Assembly: GCA_027919835.1 (NCBI GenBank)
Contig: JANVFP010000005.1
Span: 1,674,001-1,738,000 of the forward strand
Source: Lentinula raphanica
Lineage: Eukaryota > Basidiomycota > Agaricomycetes > Agaricales > Omphalotaceae
Length of the DNA: 64,000 nt
Direction of reading: 5' to 3'
In this document: positions 1 through 12,155 of the stretch, piece by piece
How positions within the stretch are numbered: the stretch's first letter is position 1
How the letters are laid out: the number at the start of each line of letters is the position of its first letter
The notes under the pieces: model-generated
What the model saw: only the letters and a program-made list of their open reading frames with translations
Database searches by the model: none
Told to the model about the DNA's origin: nothing
Made by a program: the position numbers and the translations under genes

Positions 1-2615
1 GATAGCGATCCTAAATTAGGTGAAGGTGAAAGATTTTGAAATCCTCGGGGACTCGATGAATGGGGGAGGGAACCGTGCGTATTGTCGTTGGACCGATAAG
101 TTTGAAGTGCATCCAAGAAGTCCGGCAGCTGAGGTTCATTGAGAAAGAGGATACTAAGAGGACATAATATCCTACAGTCGAAGATCGAGCGTGATTAACA
201 ATCTCGAGAAGTCTTTCTTTATCTGAGCTGAGTTGCATGAATTGTTCACATCGCTGATAAGAGGAAAAAGCAATGAGTAAAAGAGAAAGGACTAGACTCG
301 GTGCATGTTACTCTTCTGATATGCCTCTTGGAGGCTTCCTTCAACTTGAATATAGTATCGAGTACTTGCCGAGGTATTTCTGGACAGTCGGCGGCTATCC
401 TCAGCAATGAAAGTAAAGAAGCATCTTGAACAGAGACTGTTCAAAAGGCGGATTAGAGCAGGATGTCAATTCAACGGATCCAACGAACTTGGATAAAATG
501 CAATCCTCGAGGACATCCCTTCTAAAATTTCGACCCACGATAAAGATAGCTGACCACTGTTCTCACAAGCCAGAGCAGCCAATATCACCATTGCCGTAAT
601 CCCGATCCGGACTTGTGAATCCGTCAACGAGGATAGCAAACATCCAGAAGCCACTCGTCTGAATTCATCAGAAGCTGAGTGCAGATATGAGCAAAATTAT
701 CAATAGATGGTGAAGCAAAGTACCTCACAATAACGAATGTGGGTCAAGACGATATCGACTATGCCTTCGAAGATGTTATCGTCTGGACTAGAAGGGGCTT
801 CGATTTGTCCGAGTAGTTCCAGGACATGTCGTGCATAACGTTCTCCGTCCACACCCGACTGAATTTCGAGGACTTCGAATAATGGAAGAGCGTGCTCAGC
901 CTTCCCATTTGTCGGTTGGTCTGACAGATTTTGTAACGCGTTTTCATAATATGTCAATACGATGCTTGGATCCACTTGGTTGATGACATTCACGGTCTAT
1001 ATATCAAGATGTTCAGTAGAGAGAATACGGCATATAATGTACAAGAACCTTTTTTCGTAAGACAGGATCACGCGAGTGCAAGTATCCCATAATCTGCTCA
1101 ACTTCCCATTGTTCGAGGACAGTGGGAGTATCTGGAGTTGTACCTGCCCATGACTGAGGATCAACACATTCTAAACATGTCAAAAAGAGATATTGTTCGT
1201 TGGGTTGACGAGACGTGAGCAAATGCCGAACATGAATGACAGGAGACCCTGTTCCTAAAACAGCAGATATTGCTTGAGCCGGGAAAGGATGTAAACATAG
1301 AAATGCTGAACGTAGAAGAACTGTAAAAGAGTTAGCGACAGTTGCATGGCGTCTAGATAGGTATCTTCTAACCGTTGTCTTTCCGATGAGCTCCACGCCG
1401 AATGAGTTCATTCAAGAGTGGAAGATTAGATTCGATGAATCTATTTCAGACATTACACAGTCATTCTCAAATTTGGACGGTTCTAACTTACCCAAGAGTA
1501 CGGAGCGTTTCTAGTGTACGGATTACTACACCCCGTCTATTCAGGTTGGCAGTGTCATGAAGGAAATCACTCAGTTGTTTCTGGATCATCAATTGAGCTG
1601 CCCGTGCTTCAAATGACTGCGAAAAGTGATCAGCAGTGACTTCGAGGATTATACAACAAATGCATACCTGGCAAAGTTTGGAAGCGGTGATCAAGGCTGC
1701 GTTGCATACAGTATCATCAGGATCCTTGATTTTGTCAAGGATGACCTCTTCAGGTTTGCTCAGGAGTTCTGAATCGAACTTGGAAAGTGCTCTGAGTGCC
1801 AGTAAGGTTCTGCGACGAATTTGAGGTCTACGGAATGAAGTTGGATCATCATGATCTTTGAGAAATCGTCAGTCAGCCGCGATTCAGAAACACCTACTGA
1901 CGAGTTGTGTGCAAGAAGTTCTTGAAGACGATTCTGAATCGCGGGAATCACGTCGACAAAAGGACATTGTATGAGATGGTTGAGGGCAAGGCTGATGTTG
2001 GCCGGGTGAGGTGAATCCAGGTGCTAGAACATGTCGGATGAGATGTTGAGTGAGAGGTCACGATCGACATAGTATGAATTCGAATCTCGCACCTTCCGCA
2101 ACGTGTTAACAAGCATGAGTTGTAGTTCATGGCCTTCCGTCATCAATTCAGCGCAGAAGAGATAGCCTATTAATGCATTCAGATACGCTGTAAATCAAGG
2201 TCAAGGTGACTTGAAGCTGTGTTGACCTAATCGTTTCTCCGATATGTTCTTCCCAGCCTCCGCCAAGTTTAACGCATGTGGAAGGACACTCTCTAGAGCA
2301 GTAAGCGGTGTGTTTGAGACAGTGATGCAGTATAAGAGTATTATGAGATATTGCTTGCAAAGGGACTGTTATTAGAGTAGGATTCTTGAGCATTACTGAT
2401 GGTGGACTGAGGAATGGCATACACTACTGAGCACTCACTGTAGCAACATTGGCTTTCGTGAACTCTTGTACTATGTATTCCACCTCGGCGTTGATCACAT
2501 CATCGACAGCTTGAGTAGATGAGGCTGTTTCCACCTTTCGGACGAGCACATAATGTCGTCTGCTTGAAGCACCAGATGAGGAGTAAGGAACAAAATTCAT
2601 AGTGGGTGAATACAT
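1..2615 (-). CDS. Adaptin large subunit (AP-4 epsilon/AP-1 gamma type), 3' end outside the window
   Basis: Multi-exon gene on the minus strand. The opening exon (about 2424-2615) contains SSGASSRRHYVLVRKVE. Later exons contain LFCAELMTEGHELQLMLVNT (about 2110-2165) and DVIPAIQNRLQELLAHNS (about 1895-1960). These fit the N-terminal helical-repeat trunk of an adaptin large subunit, which helps form the coat that selects cargo for vesicles at the trans-Golgi or endosomes. The spacing of the blocks looks more like AP-4 epsilon than AP-1 gamma, but I cannot prove the paralogue. Exons continue to about base 1 (for example VSVQDASLLSLLRIAADCPE near 360-420), so the ear domain lies outside the window. 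There are many short introns, such as a 47-nt one near 130-176. The start could be the ATG at 2615 or the one at 2600. AP-4 is often reported lost in Dikarya, so the paralogue call is worth testing. Confidence 0.75.
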
Positions 2616-2710
2616 AAGCGCTGGCAGGTAGCGCTAGCGCGTCTTTACATGCTGACCTTACGACATATACAACATACGGGTAACAGTTACAACAACCTAA
2701 AGCTACACTT

Positions 2711-3947
2711 TTAGTTCAACAGATAAGGATGCTTGACAAGTTCGTCGTAAAGTTCTGGAGGAAGATCCCGGACAAGCGTTACTGCTATTCCAATCACGGG
2801 CAAAGCTTCCAGCTGAGGAAACGTTCGCAGGAGACGCATGGGGCTGCAAAGGGTCTGGGTCTAATTGGTCTATTTGAGAGGTCAGACACTTACCTCGAAG
2901 AACTCATCACTTCGTCTCGTATCAACAACAGTTGTGCAATGACACACAGAACGTTGAGATGGACACCAAATGCAAGTAGAAAATCCCATAATTGAAGTAC
3001 CTGGTCGAGGGGCGGTGTACACGCGCATAGGGTTAAGATAGCTGGCAATATCTCTGAGCGCATGAAAGAGGGCACAGATAAAAACGTTTCATACATGGAA
3101 ATGCATATATTTCTGCTGATAGATTCTTCGATCGTAGATGTGCATAGAGCTCTGGGTCGACAATCTTAAGGCATTTGTCCAGGAGCTGATGGAGCAGGAG
3201 GACTTGAAACGAAAGACAGACACGAATAGAAAATATCTTACTCTAAGACCGCGGTGAACACCTTCTAACGTAGGTTGAACATACAATGGACATGATTCTT
3301 CAATAAATTTTGAGAAGCAAAAGAACGCCTCGAGCTCGGATGGCATGGTGTACAGGAAAGGCGCTGCTAACACGTTCATGCCCTGGACGTAGGTGAATCC
3401 GAGTTGCTCTGAATCCTGTGTATCTATTGGGAGGATGAGGAATTGCAATCTCCATATACTGATATGACGTGCCATGATTTCGCCATACGAAAGCATCCAA
3501 CAAACGGACAAGCATGTCCTCGCGCACTCGTTCTTTGAAGCCTCGGTCCGTTGCCAATGTTCTTGTAGGAAGAAATGAGACAGATTACTTGCTTGGAGGA
3601 AAGGGACTCACCTGAACGTATCGTTTCGAATCTTCTCCCGAACTTCGCAAGGCCCTCGGGATACATATTGAAGGTAGGTATCGGCTGATATGTTGTTGAC
3701 TCGCAGAAGTATTTTCCAGATACGGGGCCGCAGTGTAGGATCCTGTAGAGGATATCGTCAAGAGAGGACACACGGTACTCAAGATGAGACTTGCAGCAGT
3801 GGAAGGTATTCCTTCAACAAGAATCAAACGTCGCAGTTTCTTCAAATTCGAGTCATCGTCGTTGTCAACGACAGAAGATCTTGACTTGGACGAGTATTTG
3901 GGTTTACTGAGGATTTTATTGAACGAATGGGCGGTTGCAGCCGACAT
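2711..3947 (-). CDS. bub2: BUB2-like TBC-domain GTPase-activating protein (mitotic exit / septation checkpoint)
   Basis: Starts with MSAATAHSFNKILSKP and is split by several short introns. Recognisable blocks are LKKLRRLILVEGIP, the TBC core FTYVQGMNVLAAPFLYTMPS (about 3340-3410) with the following IEESCPLYVQPTLEGVHRG, and LDQVLQLWDFLLAFGVHLNV (about 2940-3010). The C-terminus is DLPPELYDELVKHPYLLN. This arrangement, and the small size with little outside the TBC domain, fits Bub2 of Saccharomyces (called Cdc16 in Schizosaccharomyces pombe). With its partner Bfa1/Byr4 it keeps the Ras-like GTPase Tem1/Spg1 at the spindle pole inactive until the spindle is correctly placed. It is transcribed away from the APC/C subunit gene across 108 bp. 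Exon edges are approximate. Confidence 0.88.
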
Positions 3948-4055
3948 AATGAGGGAAAAGGGCAGGAAGTTTGTTTTCTATTGTTGACTTGGATCAACAA
4001 CCTTCAAAGTCTTCATCCATCACCGTGACCATTATTCTCCACAATTCCCGTAACG
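3948..4055. promoter_or_regulatory. Short divergent promoter between BUB2 and CDC16/APC6
   Basis: Only 108 bp separate the two start codons, so the genes must share or overlap their core promoters. No TATA box is obvious. Both genes act in mitosis (spindle-position checkpoint and anaphase-promoting complex), so co-regulation is plausible but is inference. Confidence 0.55.
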
Positions 4056-6867
4056 ATGCCTGCGACGCCTCCGCCTCGACGCGACTTCGAAATCCCTCCA
4101 ATACCACATCTTCCGACACCCTCAGGCTCTCGTCACAGAGGCTCATTTGGCTCCTCGTTCTCCTTTGGACCACAACCCCTGGTAGACTCGTATCTCGAAG
4201 CCAATTCCAGCACTTATTCTCATAACCACTCTATCGCATTAGACCCAAATCGCTCTATTCTTCATGTGTCACCTTTGCGTTCATCTCCACGTAGACAACG
4301 CAGACCAAAAGACAGTATAACTCGTCCTCATCCTCTAGCAAATGATACAACCGGCATTTTCCAACACTCTGACGATGATGCAGACGACGAGGAAGAATAT
4401 GAGTGGGGAATGGTCGACCGAATGAGATTATGGAGACACGACGCGTTAATGCAGCATCTATACGAAACAGCTGCTTTCTGGGGAGACAAGATTGTTAGCT
4501 GGACAAGTGAGCGGTGTGAATTTCACTTGGTTCTCTTCTGACCTGTCTTAGACGACCCTAATGACGCGTTCTGGCTCGCGCAGACGTACTTCATGCAACA
4601 TCAGTATTCGCGTGCTGAACGATTGCTTACGCGTCCCTTTCCTACATCCGCGCCAAAACATCCTTCAACGCCACCCTTGAACCTTACGAACGGGAATGTT
4701 TCTACTGTTGAAACGAAAGGAAAGGGCAAGGAACGCGATCCTTTGCCACTCACTGCACCCATACCACGGTTGCCGTTAGGCTCGAACGGAATGGTTGAAG
4801 GAGTCCAAGACGCACAAGAAAGTGTCTCAAGGCTTGTCGATATGAGTGTTGCTTGTCGATATCTTGCTGCGCAGTGTCAGGTGCGGGACGCGCTCATGTT
4901 GACCTTGCTATCAGAGCTGATTGCGTCTTAGGTCCGTCAAGGAAACTGGTCAGATGCAACAGAAATGTTAGGTGAAGCTAATCCGTTTCGCGATTTGGAC
5001 CAAAATAAGCCTGCTATTCCTGATATTGACGGGGGAATAAAGGTACTTCCGGATTCAAAAAAAGTTTGTGTCTACCTTTCGCTGAACAGCAAATCCAGAT
5101 TGAAGCATCGATGTGCCATCTTCGAGGCATTCTCATGCTCAAGCTCAACCGTGGCGATCAGGCGAAAAACTGTTTCATGGAGGCACTTGCTCTCGACGTG
5201 AAATGTTATGAGGCGTTTGAACAGCTAGTTAGTGGAGAAATGATGACTTCGGAGGAAGGTTCGCAGATCTTGTTATCTACAATGGCATCCCACCTGATTG
5301 TGATTTAGAGTGGGAGTTTGTACAAGGTCTTGCGTACGCATCACAAACGCCGCAGGACGCTGCGTTCATACAACTGATATACACTTCGCGGTTGCGCAAA
5401 TACAAACACGCAGATGAACATGCGCTCACTCGCCAACGGTTGGTTGAAGAATACGGACTGGGTGACAACCCCGACGTGTTGTTCAGCTTCGCGGACGCGT
5501 TATATGCCAATTTCCGTTGGTCTGATTGTTTCGTGATTACCACACGGTAGGTTTCAGTCGACTTGTCCTGTAATTACTTCTAACTTGCTGCTAGAATACT
5601 CAGTCTGGTCGCCATCCATAATGCAACAACACCTTTGCACATAGCTTGCATGTATCACTTGAAGCATCTTCATTCCAAGCTTTTCATCCTCGCTCATGAA
5701 ATGGTCGATCGCGAACCAGAAAATCCCATAAGTTGGTATGCCGTTGGTGTATGGTATCTCAGTAATGGGAAATGGGCGCAAGCTCGTCAATACTTCAGGT
5801 ATCAACGTACAGTTGCTGTTAGTTCCTTACTCATGTTGGACATAGTAAAACATCTCTCATGGACCCACGTTTTGGTCCCGCATGGATAGCGTTTGCGCAC
5901 ACTTTTGCAATGGAGGGTGAGCATGACCATGCCGTGACTGCGTATTCAACTTGTGCGAGAATGTTCACTGGGTATGACTTTTCTTTCCATGCAACTTATG
6001 TCAAAACGCTGATGATATGGAAGCTCCCATCTGCCGTTGATGTTTGTGGGCATGGAACACATCACTTTGTCAAATTTCGACCAGGCAGACGAGGCCCTTG
6101 ATGCATCGTTCTCAATGTGTGACGGCGATCCATTATTACTCAACGAGCGTGGGGTTATGGCTTACAACCGTGGACAGTAAGTAGCTTTATCTACGCGATT
6201 AAGGCTCGCAAGCTGAGCCGTATTTCACTTGGTAGCTACACCGAAGCTGCTGATCTATTCAAACGTGCTCTTGAGTTGGCTGAGGTCACACAGAGTTCGC
6301 AACAATCATGGACGACGACTTATGTCAATCTAGGAACATGTTATCGGAAACTCAAGTAAGTGATCTGTACGATTTGCTGAACTCACAGGCTAACGGTAGG
6401 TAGACAATATGAACAAGCGAAGGATGCATATCAAAAAGTATTACTCTTGGATCCTCGACATTCACTCGCGCTTGGTTTTCTAGGTTTAGTCTATCACCTA
6501 ATGAATGATCTCGACAGCGCGATAATAAAATACCATGAAGCAAGTCTACATATCCCTCGACTTATGCCTGCCCTCTTCTTGCTTACCATGTATCTAATTC
6601 CAGGCCCTGTCAATCGATTCTATGAATAGCTACGTCCTCGAATTACTCAACACGGCACTCGAAACTGCAGCAAATTACGGACTGAATGAGCACAGTCTGG
6701 CAATCAGCCCTGATCAGGTCACATACCACGCTACAAGACTGAAGGAGAAGTTTTTGAAGTTCAAGCCTGAACATAGAGAGGTGATCGAGTTTTACATCGC
6801 TGCGGCAACTCTAGGTGTACCACAAGGCTCGCTCAGTGGTCCCCCCGAATCAATGAACACAGAGTAG
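4056..6867 (+). CDS. cdc16: Anaphase-promoting complex subunit CDC16/APC6 (TPR protein)
   Basis: Multi-exon gene. It opens with a Pro/Ser-rich tail ([20 protein letters not shown]), then an acidic stretch, then [20 protein letters not shown] and [20 protein letters not shown], which begin the tetratricopeptide superhelix. Later repeats include [20 protein letters not shown] (about 5725-5785), [20 protein letters not shown] (about 5859-5918), [20 protein letters not shown] and [20 protein letters not shown] (about 6450-6510). Their order matches Cdc16/Apc6, a scaffold in the TPR arm of the APC/C ubiquitin ligase that destroys cyclin B and securin. Short introns interrupt the repeats (for example near 4504-4552 and 5548-5595). 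It ends 154 bp from the end of the convergent RACK1 gene. The name should not be confused with fission-yeast cdc16, which is the BUB2 gene next door. Confidence 0.9.
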
Positions 6868-7021
6868 TAAGTAGTATTCACCTACTTACTGTCAAAATAG
6901 AACCTGTGGTGAATCTCAAAGGGTGTGCGAGTACGACCTTGATCATGAGTATACTATATAGTTTTTGGCATTGTTACACTGTAGAACATAAGTATATATG
7001 TCGACAAATATAGTGACCACA

Positions 7022-8291
7022 CTATGAAGTAACAGTCCAGACTCGGAGAGCACAGTCAGTGAAACCAGCGAAGAGAGTCTGACCGTCAGCAGACCAGGCG
7101 ATGGAAACACATTCTGGCTGTCGGCCACCCTCCTCAGCATAAGCGGGTTTGAGTTCGTCAACGATGGACCTTATTGTGAATGGAGATTAGCTGTGCATAG
7201 AAAGCGAACATGTGGATCTCCTTACTTGCTCTCAAGGTCGAAGATTTTGACGCAGCTGGCAGTTGCTGCGCATAGCCAGTATCGGTTTGGCGAGAAGACA
7301 AGAGCGTTGACAATGTCTCCTGCCTCGAGGGAGTAGAGGTGTTTGCCTTCTACGAGGTCCCACAACATGGTGATACCGTCTTTTCCTCCGGAAGCAGCAA
7401 GCGAACCATCAGGTGACACAGAGACGGTGTTAATGTAGCCAGTGTGGCCATAGTGGTTGGTTTTGAGTTTGAATTTGGAGAGTTCCCAGACCTTAAAAAA
7501 GACTTGTGAGCAGAATATTCACGAGGATGCAAATAAAATGAGAGAAGTCAGAGATCTTGGTGGAAAATTGGTCTCATAGGGTGTATTCCCTCTGAAGTAG
7601 CAAATATATACGATAACATCACTCGGGACGATCGTTTTGGTAACAGGATAAGTACCTTGACAACTTTATCCCATCCACAGGACACAATCACAGGGTTCAC
7701 GACGTTAGGGCTGAAGCGGACACACGATACCCTTAAGCGAAAATAGTGAGTTTGAGGACCGATTTCAACCTGTTACGCAACGTACCACTCTGAATGGCCA
7801 TCATCTTTGATATCATACTTGCATTCTCCAAGGGTATTCCAGAGTTTAATGGTCTTGTCGCGCGAACCAGATACGATTTGTCGATTGTCAGCGCTGAAGC
7901 TGACAGAAAGGACATCGGAAGTGTGGCCAACAAAGCGACGCGTCGTGAGCCCAGTGTTCAAGTCCCAAAGTCGCAATGTGTGGTCCCACGACGAAGAAAG
8001 GGCGAATTGGCCGTCAGAAGAAATGACGACGTCGGAAACAAAATGATTGTGGCCTTGAAGAATGCGTTTTGGGTAGCCGTAGGAGTCCTCGTCGCGGGTG
8101 AGCTGCCAGACTATGATCGTTTTGTCTTGATATTACTGAGATGTCAGAGTCCAAAAATGTGATGCTAGAATTTTGCAAGTACCTCTGGAAGCAGTGAGAA
8201 TCATGTCTGGGTTCTCGGACGAGGTAGCGATGGCAGTAACCCATCCTTTGTGGCCAGTAAGAGAGCCAAGGAACCGTAATGATTCTGCCAT
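7022..8291 (-). CDS. cpc2: RACK1/Cpc2/Asc1, seven-WD40-repeat ribosomal scaffold
   Basis: The spliced product begins [20 protein letters not shown] and carries seven WD40 repeats, including [20 protein letters not shown] (about 7917-7976), [20 protein letters not shown] and [20 protein letters not shown] (about 7330-7390). It ends ALRVWTVTS at 7022. This is RACK1, which sits on the head of the 40S ribosomal subunit and links translation to kinase signalling and quality control. Introns fit GT-AG at about 8132-8188 (within RDKTIIVW), 7734-7786 (within EWVSCVRF), about 7494-7658 (before VWEL) and 7173-7227 (within ESKSIVDE). The third is about three times longer than the others and carries a box C/D snoRNA. 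The gene is convergent with CDC16. Confidence 0.95.
7543..7626 (-). ncRNA. snR24/U24: Box C/D snoRNA, U24/SNORD24 type, inside a RACK1 intron
   Basis: Reading the minus strand, the intron contains box C-like GTGATGTT (7615-7622), then ATATTTGCTACT, a C'-like ATGAGA, then CCACCAAGATC immediately followed by TCTGA, giving box D (CTGA, 7548-7551). ATATTTGCTA and CCACCAAGATC are the two 25S rRNA guide segments known from human and yeast U24. Yeast U24 is likewise encoded in the intron of ASC1, the RACK1 orthologue, so position and sequence agree. The ends are estimated from the boxes; the terminal stem is weak (GAG against CTT/CTC). Confidence 0.85.
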
Positions 8292-8887
8292 TTTTGAGGT
8301 TATCGCTGTACTTTTCGTACGATGAGCTCGAACGGAATTTCGTGTGCAGCTAGCTGTACAGTTATTGATCTGATGTTCCCATCACGTTATCAGACGCGGT
8401 CACTCCACGTGACTCAATAGCACTAAGAATCCGTAACCATCATGGTCCATACTACAGTAGCTTCCGCTTTTTCGCGGACCTTGCTTTATTTCGTCTATTA
8501 TACCAAACTTGCATTACTCATGGACCCAAGAACTCACTGAACTGCCCGAGAACGTGCAGGTTCCTCATGATCAGTCGTTGACAACGTTGACTTATTGTCC
8601 TTCACCTGACGATCACCAGTCGTTTTGTTCTTTCAAGCACCTGGACCTCAATGTAGGCATTATTGTTTTTACTTTCCTCTGTTGACTAATTCCGCACCTC
8701 TCCTTGTATATTGGCTCATTCAGAGGGCTGTACATTCCTTCTAGTCTCCTTGGTTACTCAATCTCTTGTGTTGTACCCTCCATGACCGTTCGATGGATCT
8801 ATAAAATGGCGCATACTTTGGCATGTAGACTCAAGATTCTCTCCAACCGCAAATATCATCTACAACATCTGAATCAGCTCACTAGCA
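8292..8887. other. Intergenic, divergent promoter of RACK1 and the next gene
   Basis: 596 bp between two start codons facing away from each other. It should contain both promoters and 5' leaders. Pyrimidine-rich patches occur on both strands; I see no gene or repeat. Confidence 0.5.
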
Positions 8888-10144
8888 ATGTCTACTGCCA
8901 GCACTTCCTACACTCTAGATGATGCAATCAGCAAGCTCAAGTTCGGACTCTCTACAAGACTCGAGGAGAAATCAGAAAGGATACTGAACGATGACGAAAT
9001 CCTGGGGCTAGAGAAGATACTCTATAAACTGGATCGGGAGCTGGCCACGACGAAGAGCAAGGAGCGGCAAATGTAAGTCTTCATCTTGTTCTTCTCATCT
9101 AAACCAAGCTGGATTCATGCGTACGCGCTGTAGGGCATCACGGTACATTGCCTTTAACAAGCAACTGACGGGGTTCAGAGAAATGTTCACTCGATATCGA
9201 CATGCACGTGAAGCTTATTCCATGGCTAAAACATATGAGAGCAACATTCGGGTGAGAGGTTCGCTACTTCGTCTCGAATTAACAACTGAGATAATTATAC
9301 AGAGAGAGGCCGCTGACGCCCAGATGAGGGCCATGAGGGAAAAATACTCTCAGAAGCAGCAAGTGCGTGTACGCGTTAATGCGAAAAGTATATGACTCAA
9401 TAGAACATCGATCTACGTAGCGAAAACAAGAGCAGCTTAGAGAGGACCGCACCAGGACTCGCTCGACAGAGGTAGGCATTAATAATACTTTTCTTTTCCT
9501 GCTCATTCTCATTCGTCTGCAGGCGACATTGACAATCTCCACCTCTGATCGTATCTCTCCGGAATTGATTCAACTAATGGTAAGCGAGAACCTATCTACA
9601 TTTCCTGTTCAACTGATGACTCTGATAATGTGTAGGGCACTCTCAAGAAACCCGCCATTCTCTGCCCAGTATGTTTCTCTTCGTATCTGCGTCTGTTTGC
9701 CAGGCTCCAATGGAAATCTGTATCAGATCGGCAAAACCCCCGTATACCCAAAGGTTTCAAACCTGCATATCTCATCTACTACGTTAGTCCTGCGACGTTT
9801 GGGACCGTTCCTAACGCTCACAAATATTTTTTCGAGTTTAGGAGAGAGACATTACCATCACTGCCAGTTGTCGTGTAAGTACTTATTCATCTCGATTCTC
9901 AAGTCCGAGCTCAAACTCACGACTTATTGGAATCTCACATGTCGACTATCCAGTCGCAGGTTTCGAACCAATATGTAAGAATCTTTATCGATGTGCTTGT
10001 TGTACCTCTTTGTACTCAACAGTCAACTAGGACCATCCTTCTGGCAACGCTAGCGCGGAGACTTTGTCCTCCAATTCCGATGAAAGTTTGGACATCATAG
10101 ATGATGGGATCGGACACTTTGATGACTCCACTACGGACGACTGA
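8888..10144 (+). CDS. Unrecognised coiled-coil protein built from many small exons
   Basis: Starts MSTASTSYTLDDAISKLKFG. Exon 1 continues through a charged helical segment and ends at a gtaagt donor near 9074. Consistent exons follow: ASRYIAFNKQLTGFREMFTR (from 9134), REAADAQMRAMREKYSQKQQ, RKQEQLREDRTRTRSTE, ATLTISTSDRISPELIQLM (from 9523) and GTLKKPAILCPAPMEICIRS. The last exon is acidic and Ser/Asp-rich and ends DDSTTDD. Most exons are under 120 nt with clear gt...ag borders. The first half looks coiled-coil, with repeated K/E/R/L heptads. I do not recognise the family and assign no function. The exon at 9840-9965 is the least certain. Confidence 0.6.
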
Positions 10145-10563
10145 GTGTTCACTTAGTCTACCTCTCTGAATACATACTCATTTTTTCTCTGTATTGGACA
10201 CGTTCCATATCTTGGACTTTTCTATGATCTGCGAGACTGACTCGATAGCAGTAGGCTCGTATCAGGCATAAGCATGATCTGTAGCACTAAACGCCTCACA
10301 ACCGCCACTGCCCGACAGGTGTGCACATCGCTCTGCAAGATTGTTCGTGTCCTTCGATTACCCTAATCTGATACGCGTTTTTGACCTGTCTAGATCGGCA
10401 TTTTCTGCTCGCTAGCGAAGAATACAGTGGTATACCAAACTGTAAGATCATAGCTTGCAAACACCAACACTGCGCCCTCACGTATTGAAATTGTGAGTTT
10501 GTGACCATCTTTTATCATGATATACTACTGCGATGACAGTTTCATTTGACCGTAAAGAGTCGA

Positions 10564-10983
10564 TTTTCCTAATAGGACAACTGAGGGACTAAAGTTCATC
10601 GCTGCCAGCTCGATTGCCAACGTGAACTTTGTCTTCACGCTCGCCCTTCAAATTCTCTACAACGGACTAGGATACATTTTCGTCATTGAAACGAATTCAA
10701 TAAGTATACTGATTGTTTTGACCATCTTTCGGATTTTGCACGGATATCAATGGAAATCAGCGTAAGTTTTGAAGAGGACCTTGGACGAGTGGATATAGCG
10801 CATGCGGCACTCAGATGCCACTATGTACCTTCCCACAAGATGGTGGAATCTATCTGCCCATACATAACACAGGATCTTCTCTGTATTCTCAATATCCGTA
10901 TCTGTTCCTATCGCTCCGTCTACGGAGCACTTCTGCGCATTCCTTCACAATTTCGGATATCTTCCCTCGCTGAAGGTGACTAA
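10564..10983 (+). pseudogene. Possible membrane-protein gene fragment
   Basis: A frame from about 10564 reads TEGLKFIAASSIANVNFVFT and continues with two more hydrophobic segments up to TIFRILHGYQWKSA, giving two or three predicted membrane helices. It ends at a strong gtaagt donor (10759). Splicing to the ag at about 10812 keeps a frame open to a TAA at 10981-10983, but that tail is not hydrophobic. No start or signal sequence is evident upstream. It looks like part of a multi-pass membrane protein, decayed or with unresolved exons. I cannot name the family. Confidence 0.3.
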
Positions 10984-11848
10984 ACATTCCTGTCCCATTT
11001 CAGTACATATTCGAAATTGAGTCGAACAATTCCAGTACGTCCATTCTTCTTTGACTTTGATGCTTCATTCTTCTCCAGTCAAAGAGGAAGATGCTGAAAT
11101 CAATCAGAAATCTTCCATTCAATGTCTCTCTCTCGGTCGAGAAGGCTAGTACATATCAAGATTTCAGCTTTGCTCATGAGAAGCAACAAGCTAATGTGGA
11201 TGTAAGATGGAGGACGGATTACCGAAAACAGAACACTACTGCCCATGCTTGCGGTGATGGGCACTCAGAATGAATCGAATCATAGATCAGCTCTGGATAT
11301 AGAGGGTATGTTGCTTGTGTCCAGAAAGCTCCCGGCTTTGAAGTTAGATTTGACGGTTTTTCTCAGTCGCGAAGACCCGACGTATGGCAATCGATCAAGA
11401 GATAGGTGTTTAGCGACAAGGATGACAAGGATGATGAAAGCAATGAATGAAATCCATGGACCATGTAGAAAAAGAAGGGAACTCTGTATCCCGGCCTCAC
11501 TAAGAGGCTTCGTCTTCCAAACTGACATCAACCAAAATGTCCTTTGAGCTTTGACATTCACTGACGAGGCGACATGGATGGATGCGACGGACAAGATAAG
11601 CCTTTGTGGTCGGTTCTTGAACTTTTAGAGAGGGTGTCCCCAAGGAGCTAAATGCGGTTGAGAGTGTGGCTTATAGTCTACTACAACATGTTGTTTACCT
11701 TGTGTAAAAACGTGCCTCTGCCAGTGATACCTGAGGGTGCGGTTATAGAATCTTCGATTCTAGACTCTTGGCGTCTTCCGTGGCGTGTTTTTTCTGCAAT
11801 TCGCGGTGGCCATCTATATAATATTATGTCGTATTCTGTCACAACTAT

Positions 11849-11947
11849 ATGCTAGACATGAGAAGTCTGCTAGCTCTGCTCATCATTCTGCCGCCAATTC
11901 ACATCTCAGTCCAGCCAGCACACACCCTTCCCGAAGCCTCATTTTGA
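11849..11947 (+). CDS. 32-codon ORF resembling a signal peptide
   Basis: The ORF begins MLDMRSLLALLIILPP, a typical hydrophobic secretion leader, and ends shortly after at EASF. It could be exon 1 of a small secreted protein (a possible donor follows CATCTCAG) or chance. No second exon was found. Confidence 0.2.
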   Translation: MLDMRSLLALLIILPPIHISVQPAHTLPEASF

Positions 11948-12155
11948 TGTCACGGAAGACTCGATATCTCATATGACATATGCTGTGAAAGATTGAAAAT
12001 GGGAGTTTAATGTTACTCAGAAGCTTCAAGGAAGTAGGCTAATTAGAGTTTGATATCGCTGGACGCGAGAAGCCAAGGTCGTCACTTTACAGCCTCCGAC
12101 GAGGCTCGCATACATTTACGCACGTACTACTACGACCGTTTAATCCACAGCGAAA

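Larger units (their letters stand above)
10145..12155. other. Gene-poor stretch with decayed reading frames
   Basis: About 2 kb with no convincing complete gene. It contains a hydrophobic frame at 10564-10755 and a 32-codon signal-peptide-like ORF at 11849-11947, each listed separately. The remaining frames are short, change strand and show no family I recognise. I see no repeat. Confidence 0.4.
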
